From positions 33,632,115-33,696,114 of the forward strand of contig NC_052018.1 in NCBI RefSeq assembly GCF_015832195.1: a DNA stretch of 64,000 bases, given 5' to 3'. Below, in pieces: positions 50,783 through 62,300 of this stretch (positions are counted from its first letter, which is position 1; each line of letters starts with the position of its first letter). This stretch comes from Motacilla alba alba (Eukaryota; Chordata; Aves; Passeriformes; Motacillidae). The position numbers were made by a program, and so were the translations under genes. Under the pieces are notes generated by a model, which saw only the letters and a program-made list of their open reading frames with translations, was not told where the DNA came from and did no database searches.

Positions 50783-53700
50783 ATGTACATATGCAACTAA
50801 AAATAAGCTCTAAGACTCAAAAGCAAAACCAGAAGACAAAGGAAATTGCAAGGGCTGTTATGGAAGGCTAGAAAAAAAAAGAGTAATTAATGTTAATAAG
50901 TCAAATGTTAATAATATAAATTTTTACAGACACTCTCTATTAGCAATGAGTGTGAGATATCATCAAGTAGTGCTTTAAATTATATCCTTAAAAAATCTCT
51001 GAAAGAATTTCAAAGCCAAGCAATAAATGCTGAAGCTGAAGTCAAAGGGTTGAAGATGATTCCCTGATTTCAGCAATTAAATGTATTCAGGAATGCATTA
51101 CAAGAAATGTTCTGTTGCTTGTCTTTGAAGAACACAGTAGATAAAAGATACTTGATCAAGGGGGTATGCAATAATTCCATATTATTTTATTGGTAAAGGC
51201 ATTAGCAATTGCAGTGGCCAGTGATGCATTAATACTTCAAAACTCTGTGCTGAAGAGTTTTGACATGGAAAACATTTTATATGGTACACATACAAAAACA
51301 TGTAGACAACCTTTATCATTAAACCTATCCACAACTCTTTCTTGACATCTTCTTTGAAAAATGGTAGGTGGGAAATTAAACTCTTGAATCTTGTACCATG
51401 TGATGATGGCAAACACATCTACAGACATGTAAGATTTTTTCTTTTCAAAAAAAGGCCAAAAAATGACTTGACTTCATCTATGGGGTCTGAGTGTGTGCCT
51501 TGTCAATATGGAGAAAGTGACACTTTTGAGCCATTTGGTTTATTAAGTTTAAAAAGTGCTATACACTGATCTTTTGTTAAAATGAGATGGATATCCAAGA
51601 ATGTGATTTTAGTTAATGGGGAAACAAATAAAAAGGAGAAACCCCCAAGACAGCAGGTAAAAAAACTGCTATTGACTTTTTTCACAGTTCTTATACATCA
51701 AAGAAATACCGTTTGAGTTCATATAATGAAAATGACCATATTAAAAAAGAAGCCAAAAATGTAGATTTAATCTTAGTTATTGCACTAAATTGAATTCCTA
51801 ATATTTCTATCTTTAAATGCCAGGATTTGGGGGGAAAAGTATATGTCAACAGAATTACCAAATTTTCAAAGAAACAGAATTTATGTTTCAGTGACCCTAT
51901 CCTCATTTTTCTTGGACATTCATTTTGTTCTAATTGATATTCCCAGATGTCTTTTTTTTATTATGTTTACAGTTTGTGAAGCAGAAGTCATCAGTTTGTA
52001 GGTGCTGTGGAGCACTCAATGGGTGATTGCAAGAAGTTCAATTTGTGCAAGCAAGCTAAAATGGGATGTAATCAAGGTGGCCAAAATACCACTAAAAAGC
52101 ATATGAAATCTATAAGTGTTTTTGTATTAGCAAAAGCAGAGTTTCACTGCTATTTGTGTTTCAGAACTTCTCATTATTCAATACTTTCAACAGATACTAT
52201 GTATTGTGATGGTCAAGGATGAAGGAATACACAAACCAGATTGTTCTATCCATTTTCCATACTTTAAACTATAAGAAAAAAATCTGGCTATTCTGAATGC
52301 TTCAGCGGGTTGTTGTTGGCAAAATTTATTCTACCTTTGTGCATTTCAAAAGAAATGGTCTCATGGAAGTACTGAACAAAAGAAACTGAGAACTGGAAAG
52401 ACTACATTTTTCTCAGCCAAAGAACATAATTAGCAACACAGAAAACTGCAATTGTTCATCGGTCTGACCTCTGTGAATTACTTCAAACAAACTGAGGAAA
52501 GTGAAACTTTTATTTGAGAGTTCATTAGGAACCTGTATTTTATGTGGGATATTTTAACCATGTAAATCAAATAAAAATTCATTAGTGTAAAGTAGAATAT
52601 TACAGTGAGAGCCAGTTTTGTGTGTATCCATGAAAACTAGCCAGTCTTTGTATAAACTCAAGGTAATGAAGATGGTTTTTGTTGTGGTTAATGAAATGTT
52701 GAGGGATACAGATTATCTCAACCTGTAAAACTAAAGTCAAGCAAATATCTTTGTGTTTGCCATTGTTTATGTTAAAAACATCAAGTATTACACTCTCAAA
52801 ATGTAACAAGCCCCTTGTAAAACAATAATTTTACAAAATGTACTAAATATATCTGTTAATTACAGAATTAGTTGAGCTCCCTAAAAAGATATTTAAAATA
52901 TTATTTTTTCTTTTATCATGAAAATAGTCCTGGTTACAACCTATGAAGTCATATGTACAGTATATTTTCCTATATTACAATTTGTTAGTAAAAGTCGCTC
53001 CAAGCACATACTTGAGAAGGAATGTGTAGGCAAAGATCCAGAGATCATGCACCTTTATATTTTTAAGTTTGAAAAGTGCAGGAAAACCTCTGCCTCTCTG
53101 GAGTAAAAGACTGAAAGTTCTAGCTGATTTTGGGACACTCAGGATTTTACCATAATTGCTTTAAAGTCATACCCTGCTTGGCCCTAATTCCTCGAGGAAT
53201 TTAGAGGCCAGTCATGGGAGCTTCCCAGGAAGATAAGTGAAATGTTCCCCTAGGGCCATGGGAAGCTGACTCAGACAAGGTGGTGGGGGTTCCCATCAGT
53301 TGTACATCCAGCTCTCCCCATGCCCCATGTGTCTGAGAGCATTGCTGGGGATGACCTGGAGCCACCTGATTAAGGACAGCTTCATTTAGTGTTGTTCTGA
53401 ACTTGCATCATCAGCTGAACACCTTCTCACAGGTACTCATTTCACTTGGGTTCAACTGAAATAAATGGCTAATAAGTCAAGAAACTGTGCTGACTCCCCA
53501 CTACCACAGGGCAGCTGGAAGACTGTAACCTCAGAAAACCAGACTGCTCCTGGAGTCATCAGATAAAAGTGCAAGAAAGTGGCGAAAGATACAGACAGAC
53601 CAGTTATGAAATATGCAGACAAAATGTTGTTTGACCACAGAACAGCTTGCGGGGAGAGGTGAAAAGCATTTTAGGACAAAACCCACTTGAAGTGTTCAAC

Positions 53701-54655
53701 TCCATTCTGTAAAATCATTAGTCTCATCAGGCATTTTTTTCAAGCAAAATCTTTTTTTTTTTAAAACCAAGTACTTGAATAAACTCCTTTGATTTCTTCT
53801 CATTAAAATCCTTCTCACTTGTGCACAATTTATTAATCGAATATTGTTCCTTTACAGAAACAATATATCACAATATAAGCAAATGGAAAAAGCAAAGTAT
53901 AAATGATAAAAGTTAAATACTTAATACTTAACAGAATGCTATCTTTAAATGTTCTATATTTCAAAGCTGACAGGTATAATTTGACTTTAAAGTGCACAAT
54001 AGGATGCTTTTAGAAGCATTTACTTTTTTTCACATTGAAATACACCTTCATTGTCTTGCACATTATAAAGTTTATTCAAGCATTCTGAAGATTCTAATTA
54101 CTACTTTAAAAAAGGATACACTTTATTTACCACACAGGTATGCTATTCCTATTCAGTGCCTACAAGTGGTACTCAAAATTGTAATTACTGAGAATTGCAG
54201 AAAGGTTTGCCAATAGGCCAAGCCTCTAACCTTACCTTGGGCACCTTCAGAAGAATGAAACAAAGACCAAAGGGTTTTTAGAAGGAAGCATGGGAAACCC
54301 TGGTCTATATTTACCCTCAGCTAGAAGTAAGAAACCCTGTTGTGAGAAGACACTCTTGAAAAAAATAATCCGTATGAATTCATCATGAATTCCAAAACTT
54401 TACATCACAGTTTATCCAAAGAAGAGGGCAAGTTGGAAGTAGGAGTAGCAGTACAATTGATTGGAATTGATCGCTATAAATTTCAACAGGTTTGTATGAT
54501 AACTATTCAATAGATTTGTAGATAACTACATTTGTTTTTTGAATGAATTAGGGTAATGATATTTCTAGCATTATTTTATTGTATTGTGTTATATCGATAA
54601 TATAATTTATATTACAAATTTAATATATAATATACATAAATATGAATTACATACA

Positions 54656-54725
54656 TTATGTTATGTTACGTTATGTTATGTTATGTTATGTTATGTTATG
54701 TTATGTTATGTTATGTTACGTTATA
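54656..54725. repeat. (TTATG)n pentanucleotide microsatellite
   Basis: About 14 units of TTATG lie in a row. Two units read TTACG (54666-54670 and 54716-54720) and the last unit decays to TTATA. It sits in a very AT-rich neighbourhood (about 54540-54745) with many TATA-like strings. This is a pure tandem array, so length polymorphism is likely. Confidence 0.95.
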
Positions 54726-57700
54726 TTATAATTTATTGGTATTTTGGTGCATTCTAGAGTTGCTATATGCTGCCGTATAGCATTTATGGTCAGTATTTAA
54801 TTTCAATAGATTCAAGTATTTGAACCACAAAAGCAATGCTCATAGAATAAGAAATGTAATAAGAAACTGAGAGAAGGGGAAAGAAATGTCTGGAAATGCT
54901 GGGGAGCTGTACTGGTCATGAGAAATTTTGGTAAGTAATGAAGGAAGAAAGTTGAAGGAAAATGAAAAGACAGCACATTTAGCCCATGATCAGCAGAACA
55001 AGACATAATTCTTTGAATTCCCAAGTTGTACATAATTTTATAAAATTATAAGTCCTCTGTGTAATGTGGTGTATTCTTCTACATTCTAGTGTCTTAATTC
55101 ATAAAAATATATCAAACACTTTTTTTTATAGTCTCAGGACACTAGGAGTAATGAAGCAAAATCAGAAGTAGACTTTCTTCATTCAGGAATCTTATCTAGG
55201 AGCCAGAATCCATGGTAGTATTAACACTGATCAGGATGTAGACTTTGACCCTGTGCTTCATTCATGGCTAAAGAACAGAACATCTGGACCCCAGAAAACA
55301 GAGACTTGTAAAGGGAATTGTACCTCCCACTGTGAAGCCATTAGAACTCTACTCAGAATCGTAAAAATATTCTCAGTGATCTCATCATCCCATTCCAAAT
55401 GTGATCAAGGGACATAGCATTCTGAAATGCATAAAAATGTAGACTCTGAATTTTAATCGATATAAACAAAAAGAAAATTTTTCATATATTTGTACCAAGG
55501 AGTTCAGCTACAATGCAGTGTCTGCAGCAAAAGTATGTTTTATGGACCTCTAAAGGTACATTTGTATGTTTACCCGTTTCCTACATAAGACAATAATATG
55601 TATTTAACTTCTCCCCCTTCCTTCAATATATTCCTAAGCAGTTAATTAAGCTGTGTCCATAGTCCTCTAAAATGTAAATCAGCTTCTGCACAATAAAATT
55701 AATGAGCAGTGTTGCTAAGAGCCAGGTGTTGCTGCCTGAATGAAATGTCTCATGGGAACTCAGACTTTGAACCATTAGCCACGGCTAATTGGCATGGCTA
55801 TTTTATAAACAGAAACAGATGTCCCTCTAGAACAGTCTCCTTTTGGTTAGTATGCAGGTACCAGGTATTACCTTAAAGTAAATTTTATATATTGCTCTGA
55901 AGGATTCTGGAAATCAGGAGAGGTGATATTGGTTCATCTTTTACTCTGATTTTATTTGATAATATATCTACTTGCTATGGTGGCAGAAGACAGTGCAGAA
56001 TTCTTTTGTTGCAAGAGGCTGAACTTACAAGAGCTTGTTTGACTAAATGCATAGTATCTCTGAAAGTACACAGAATGTGCCAAGGTGCCATTTTTTTCCT
56101 TCGCCAAATAAAATGCGGCCTTTTTAAAGTGTTCTGGGGAAAGAAAATGAAAGATGCCAGATGACAAACGCTAAGTGCTCATTGCTTAGCAAACATACTG
56201 AATAAATATCACAAACTTTGTAAAGCCATTAAGTACAGGACCTCATTCCACTGAAGCCCAGAGCAGGAACACAAATAAAGAGTTAGCACAACTCTCATGA
56301 TAATATAGTTGAAGGCAACTGAGTTATATATAAATTGAATGTGAAGAGACATTTATTTTGGTTCAATTATATTGTAACACCGTGTTACTTTATATTACAC
56401 TCAAGTATTTCATTTTAGGATAATGAAAGGAGTCATGACAGAAATGACACCACCTTACAAAAATTAACATGACAATCAAATTAGTTTTCTTATTAAACTT
56501 AAAATTTAATCTGCTCTTTTTACTTTCCTCTCTGCAATAAAGGAATGGACATACATTCATATACAGCCAATTAATTATCTTCCAGTTGATTTACTAATAT
56601 ATAATATTTCTAATCCTTGCAAACTGACCAACATGCAACACAAACTTTAATATCACTTACACTTCATGTTACTGCATATGACAGTAAAACAGAAGGTCTA
56701 AGAGTTGTCACAAAGCTGTGTGGAATGCTACAGGTACGGAGAAGATTTGTAAGTCTAGCTCTCTGCCAAAGAAAGGAAACAGATTCATTACAGAGCCTAT
56801 CATAATGAAAATTTAAGCATAAGCCAAGGGCACTTGTGCGAAAGCAGAAATTATTTACTTTTCCAGCAGAAAAAATAGTCTTGTGTTCTCAATAGACAGG
56901 GATTTTCACAGGATAGCATACATTGCTTACCAAGTTATGATAAATCTGTTTTAGCAGTTGCACCCATGTACTTGCTCAATAAACAGATCTTCTGTTTTAA
57001 CAAAGTAAACTTATAGCTCTGTATTTAACCAACAGAAGATAATTAGCAAAAGGCAAACTGGCCACCTGAACAACCCAAAGTTTGAATCTAAGGACAAATC
57101 TTTTTAGACATATACTTTATCAGTACTTAAAATGCCACTTAGTATGTTTACAAGAGCATTCTCTGAGATTTTAAGAGCTTGATAGTGTAATATTCTGGCT
57201 TTTTATTTTCATTTTTAAAATTAATTATAAAAATATTTATTAATTGTATTCTTTGCAAATTGTTTGTCCCAGCATACCAGAACCAAAGACATGCTGGGTC
57301 ACCTGAAGGTCAGCAAGTCAGAGCTGGAGTTGCAGTGTGATGTTATCTAAACCATCTCCCTCCTCTGTATCTGCTACTGCTGTCAGAGGGCCCAAACATA
57401 AAGTGCAAAGAGTGAGATCATGAGCCAGCGGCTGAAGAAGGTTTTGGATCCTGCTTATGAAAAAAAAGAAAAAAAAGACAGATGAAAAATGAATATTTCA
57501 TCTTTGTAGCTCTCTGGCAGAGATAAACACAAAACTGTCAAGTGTGGTCAGTGGTCAAGTAAGGTTCAGAAAACCAGCACAGATTCCTCTTCCACAGATA
57601 AATGACAAGATATGGATGTGCTCTCCTCACACCCACGTCATTCTTGCCAAGAGCTCTGGAAAGTGGTGTATTCAAGCATTCAGATGAAGGCCGGTGTTTA

Positions 57701-58010
57701 CTGGAATCTGCTGTGAACTGCAAGAGGATACATATATTATTAGGCCTCAGAACATTCATTGGCTCCATCTGGGAAAATAGTTTCCATACTCTCAATACAG
57801 GCTGTATCCCCTGAAGGAAATGCTGCAACGAATCATTTAAATTAATAGAAGCAACACTTACCACAAAGAGAGCCAATAAGGTCACAAACTTGACAATAAA
57901 ACTACAGAAAGTGCGCAGCTAACCTGCAACAGTTCCAACCCAGTGTTGCTGTCAGATAATTTCTTGAGGCAGATTTCACTATAATGTTGCTGTTAGAAGA
58001 GAAAATCTTC
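54726..58010. other. Gene-free AT-rich DNA
   Basis: The possible conserved element at 55630 is the only block that stands out. The minus-strand frame at 57538-57885 begins with a GTG codon and a hydrophobic stretch. It has a GTAAGT donor inside it, but no support as a gene. Confidence 0.5.
55630..55850. promoter_or_regulatory. Possible conserved non-coding element with homeodomain-type motifs
   Basis: This repeat-free block contains gcaGTTAATTAAGC (an HNF1/homeodomain-like core), 'aataaaattaatgagcag' and 'ccacggctaattggcatggc', with mixed composition rather than the surrounding low complexity. Clusters of TAAT-type motifs like this are common in vertebrate developmental enhancers, but they are also common by chance in AT-rich DNA. 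No conservation data were available. Confidence 0.15.
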
Positions 58011-58058
58011 CCCCAGAAAATGAAACCAAAAATCCCCCAGAAAATGAAACCAAAAATC
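58011..58058. repeat. 24-base exact tandem duplication
   Basis: The unit starts 'ccccagaaaatgaaaccaaa' and ends 'aatc'. It occurs at 58011-58034 and again, identically, at 58035-58058. An A-rich tract follows directly. Perfect identity points to a recent replication-slippage event. Confidence 0.93.
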
Positions 58059-58111
58059 AAACCAAACAAACAAAAAAAAAAAAATCAAAACAACCAAAAA
58101 ACCCTCAACCA
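58055..58111. repeat. A-rich low-complexity tract
   Basis: This is a CAAA/CCAAA-type run including 13 consecutive A (58072-58084), immediately after the 24-base duplication. It could be the worn tail of an unrecognised retrocopy, but no body is recognisable upstream. Confidence 0.8.
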
Positions 58112-58370
58112 ACCTTTAAACAAATCAAGAGGAGAACAGGTTAGGATTGTAAACCCACTTTTTTCCTAGCACTACTGTTTCGGTGTGTACAGCAAGTACT
58201 TGCTCTGCCAAATACGATGGTCACACTGGCTAATGTACAGGTCTGATCTTCAACCAAACAAAGTGGCGCATCAAGCAGCAGGTCTCAATATCCTGCTTTG
58301 GTAAATTACACTGGAATATCTGTAACTAGCAGCCTTCTGCGATCTGTCTGGAAAAAGTAGCTTTTTCAGA

Positions 58371-59352
58371 GAATCACAGAATATGCTGAGTTGGAAGGTA
58401 CACACGAGAATTGTCAAAGTCCAGCTCCTGGCTCTGCACAGCACCATCCCCAAGAGTCACACCAGATGCCTGAGACCATTGTCCAAATGCTTCTTGAACT
58501 CTCTCAGGCTTGGTGCTCTGACACCTTCCCTGGGGAGCCTGTTCCAGGGCCCAACCACCCTCTGGGTGAAGAATCTTTTTGTAGTAAACCTGCCCTGACA
58601 CAGCCTCAGGTCATTCCCTCAGGTCCTGTTACTGTCACTGCAGAGAAAAGATCAGTGCCTGCCCCTCTTCTTCCCCTCACGAGGAAGCTGTAACTGCAGT
58701 GATGTTTCCCCTCAGCCTCCTCTTCTCCAGGCTGAACAGACCCAGTGCCCTCAGCCGCTCCTCACACGGCTTCCCCTCAAGGCCCTTCACCATCTTTGTT
58801 GCCCTCCTTTGGACACTCTCTGATAGTTTAATGTCTTCTTACATTGTGGTGCCCAAAACTGCCCCCAGCACTTGAGGTGAGGCTGCCCCAGTGGAGAGTA
58901 GAGTGGGACAATCCCCTCCCTTGCCCAGCTGGTGATGCTGTGCCTGATGCCCCCCAGGACAGGGTTGGCCCTCCTGGCTACCAGGGCACTGCTGGCTCAT
59001 GTTCAGCTTGCCACTGACCAGGACTCCCAGGTCCCTTTCTCTGGTGTTGCTTTCCAGTATCCCATTCCCCAGTCTGTCTGTACATCCAGGGTTGCCCATC
59101 CAAGGGGCAGAATCCAGCACTTTCCCTTGTTGAACTTTTGTCAAGGTGTCTCTGCAGAGTCTCCCTGCCCTAGAGGCAGTCAGCCTCCCAGTTTTGTGTT
59201 GTCTGTGAACTTGCTCTGTATCTCTACCAGTCCTGCCTCCAAGTAATTTATGAAGGTGTTGAAGAAGACAGGGCTGAGGAGCCCTGTGGAACCCCACTAG
59301 TGACAGGTCACCAGTCTGATGTCACTGCATTCACTGTAACCCTTTGCACCCA
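58371..59352 (-). mobile_element. CR1 non-LTR retrotransposon, 5'-truncated and decayed
   Basis: The minus strand reads as the 3' kilobase of an avian CR1 LINE. The 5' end is missing, as is usual for this family, which copies itself by target-primed reverse transcription from its 3' end. From about 59300 downward it encodes a fragment of the ORF2 reverse transcriptase: the family motif V-P-Q-G-S, then after a frameshift P-V-F-F-N-T-F-I-N-Y-L, then the downstream block around D-L-G-V-L-V and L-N-M-S-Q-Q-C. The 3' untranslated region ends near 58371 in one and a half copies of the ATTCTGTG octamer that terminates CR1. Frameshifts and stops make it inactive. It is clearly richer in G+C than its flanks. 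The 3' boundary is good to a few bases; the 5' boundary (about 59352) is less certain. Family assignment is from recognition, not alignment. Confidence 0.93.
58839..59297 (-). pseudogene. Decayed CR1 ORF2 (reverse transcriptase C-terminal part)
   Basis: This is a 152-codon open stretch inside the CR1 copy. Its first 20 or so codons are in the wrong frame relative to the reverse transcriptase motif they overlap. The middle carries recognisable CR1 ORF2 sequence, including L-E-S-N followed by D-L-G-V-L-V and K-L-N-M-S-Q-Q-C. After that the frame slips again and the C-terminal region continues in other frames toward 58400. The catalytic YADD-type motif is not recognisable in the open part. It is a broken piece of a mobile-element enzyme rather than a host gene, although its length would make it the top hit of a naive ORF search in this window. 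Confidence 0.85.
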
Positions 59353-62300
59353 ATCCTTTTGTAGATCCTTTTCATTTTGTGATTGTGGATTATTTTGACA
59401 TTGAAAGTTTTCAGAATCTACTAGTCTTTATTCAGTTTGGGAAACTGCAAATGTGTTCATGCTGAGCTGTAAAGAATAACAATAAAAAAAGAAATATCAG
59501 TTTTTCAGTTTTCTAGTTAATTATAGATATCAACGGACAGCCTGTGATATAATTGCTGCTGACCTTAATTACCTTTTTTTTTCAGAGCAAGTTGATTTGA
59601 TATTCTGTGCATAAATTATATAGCCAAGTGTGAATCTGAACATGTGCTATCAGTGGCCTCAGAAACGACAAAAGGATTTTCAGTGTTTAAAGAGAAAGGG
59701 TGATTCATAACCTTAGTTAAATTCCCTTTCCAATTATTTATACATATGGTCATCAAATTTTTTTCCTGTTATAGACACAATCTATTCTTCCATGCTTTCA
59801 TTGACTACCTTAGAACCCAGTTTTTATACTGCATCCCTGATGCTACTGTAAAGAAAAAAAATTGCATTCTGCATAAGTGGTTGCTGTAATCTTAGCTCCA
59901 TGGGAGAGAAATATCATTCTCAGTGTAACTCAGATGTCTTACAAAGCACATTAACAGCCAAAATTAGTAGATTTTATCTCGAATTGCAGGTGGTGATACT
60001 GTCTGCAAAGCTTTGCTTGTTCATTTGTGTGCAGCATGCTGGAAATTAAATTAGCAAAATTCTAACTGGAAGAGCATCAGAAGAAAAATTAGGGGTTGTT
60101 TTTCCTTTTTTTTTTCTTTCCCATTAGCTTGTGTCAATTATCATGCATTCTTAGATGAAGGAAGTTGCACACACACACAAATATCACATTGAGACATAAA
60201 ATAACAGAAGCCCGGACTATCAATTGTTTTGGAGTTGCAATTTGGATTAATATGAGAATATGTTTTGAAACCATATAACACTTTCTCATGTAGAAAGAAA
60301 TTTTTGCACTGTTGTTGTGTTCTTTAACTTCACAACCTTCGTGCACTTTACAAGCTTCTTAGATCTGAATTCTTTCTTTCCCCCTAGTTCAGTGTAACCA
60401 AGACAAATAGTCTTTAATAGGCTAGACCACTCAGTTAACAACACCTTTCAATTATCAACCAGAAGGAATTTCCTTGTAAGTAATGCCTTACTGTTGAATT
60501 AACATTAAGATGTTGAGGGGAAAGAGTCACCCCTATCATAGTTTACATTGGAAAAGGCAGGTGCATTAACATTTCTATCAAGCCACTGTACTATATATAC
60601 TGAGCCAGTTTGAATGGACAAGGAATAGAGCAGTAGCTAGGCACTTTTTATGGAAAAAAAGTGTCAACATCTCCACATCAGCCAAGAAATACTTAGACTC
60701 TTTCCTTCTTCTCCTTCCCTTTCTTCCCCATCCTAGACTTCCTCTTGTTTTAGGAGTTTTTACTTGTATTTTATTCCTTAGAACACAGATAAGTTTTCTA
60801 AACAAATCCATCTGTTCCATTATTTTTGCTTATTCTCATAGAGGAATGTATGTTGGCTGTGCTGGTTCTCAATATTAGTCTAGGATATGGGATGAGAAAA
60901 TTGACTATAAAAAGAGCAAGAATTAGAAAGCTTAAGTTTTCCTAATCTGTTGCTTATTTCCCTCACTGAGTGCATTAGATAATAACTGGTAATGGTATAA
61001 TTTGGCCCAGGTTCTCACGCTTGTGTGCCAAGTATCAATGGCCTGATTTTCAGAAGATACTGTCTCCAAGACAGACAGACAGACATATTAAATGAATATG
61101 TAATATTTCTAGGAATGGGTAAAATTTGCAATGTCTACATCTTCATTTAGATACACCAAAGGCACAATTAAATTTAGATCATACTCAAACTTTGGCAGCT
61201 GTTTGGATATGAGCTCCCATGAGTTTAGAAAATAACATTGTCTGGAAAAAAAAAATAAACTCTGCTCTTACAAACTGGTTTGCCATGCCAAGATTTTCCC
61301 TGAGTGAAGCAGCTCTTCGTCACCTGTAGTGTGAAACTATAATGTGAATGCTTATGAACTTCTAAAGGAGAATTTCTGGATCTGAGATTTCAGACTTTGA
61401 CTTGGGCTTGTTTTCTCTCACTGACATCTCTTAAATCCATATGGAAATAAAAACAGTAGCAGGTTACAGGAAAAACTCTTGAAACTGTCAAGGAACAACC
61501 AGGAAATGTTAAAAAAATACTGTTGAAATTAGAAATATGGGTGCTGAAATATTAAGTGGTTAGTGTGTTAAATTTATCAGTGCTCTGGTTTCATTAAACA
61601 GGCTCAACATTTACCTGTGTCAGTGGAAGCCAGTCAGCCCTAAATGCCCAGTGAGCCACCTCACAGCCACTTGCAAAGCTCTCTTAAACAGAGTGATTGC
61701 CTTTATCTAGGTGTGATTAGAGGAGGCTCACAGAAGTTGAGCCAACTCCAGGTTATCATTGTTTCAGACAAAAAGGTGTCTGATGACCCTTCTCAAGCCT
61801 AGAAAGCAATCCTTGTTGTATCAAATAAAAATGGCTAAAGGTAGTGGTGAAAACATCTTTCAATTGACTCACTATTTGAAGGGACTTCATATATGTATAC
61901 AAAACCCATTTTCACTGTCCACACACATTTATAGATACAGAAAAAGAGCATGAGGTGCTCTCACAGAACAACAATATTTTTTTAAAATATTGCTTGACCA
62001 GATAGAACACATGACAATGGAGAATAAGGTTGACATTATATGAATTATAACCTCTGTGAAGTAGAAGATGACACTTTCAGTATATTTAGATATGTACTAG
62101 CAGTATAGGAGGTATTTTCATTGCCATTTCCATGCATTATAGCTACTATATAACTGTATGTACCATAATTTTAAACCACTGGTTCATAGAACTTTTCCCA
62201 AGTTTCCAAAGCCAGTTTCAAAAGTATAATATTAAAATTATAATTTAAAAAAATAATCCCTTAATATTCTAAATGCTTATACTAAAGATAAATGCATATT

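Larger units (their letters stand above)
47013..54655. other. Gene-free AT-rich DNA with one repeat pair
   Basis: Beyond the direct-repeat pair (48960 and 50711) and the T run at 49306, I see unique sequence. The frame at 50138-50464 (108 codons, plus) has mixed composition and three CpG but no recognised family. A G+C-richer stretch at 53160-53540 contains the 16-base palindrome AATTCCTCGAGGAATT (53186-53201). One such palindrome is about what chance predicts in 64 kb. Confidence 0.55.

Noticed and set aside
53186..53201. 16-base perfect palindrome AATTCCTCGAGGAATT containing a STAT-like TTCN4-6GAA arrangement
   Set aside because: About one such palindrome is expected by chance in 64 kb, and there is no surrounding evidence of a regulatory element.
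57538..57901. Minus-strand frame with hydrophobic start, and a 40-base candidate exon (57862-57901) ending at a GTAAGT donor
   Set aside because: The frame starts with GTG, not ATG. The hydrophobic stretch (KFVTLLALFV) could be a membrane-segment exon, but GTAAGT is expected about 30 times by chance on the two strands and nothing else supports it.
59568..59640. Acceptor-like 'ccttttttttttcag' tract
   Set aside because: All three frames hit stops within 10 codons and no donor follows.
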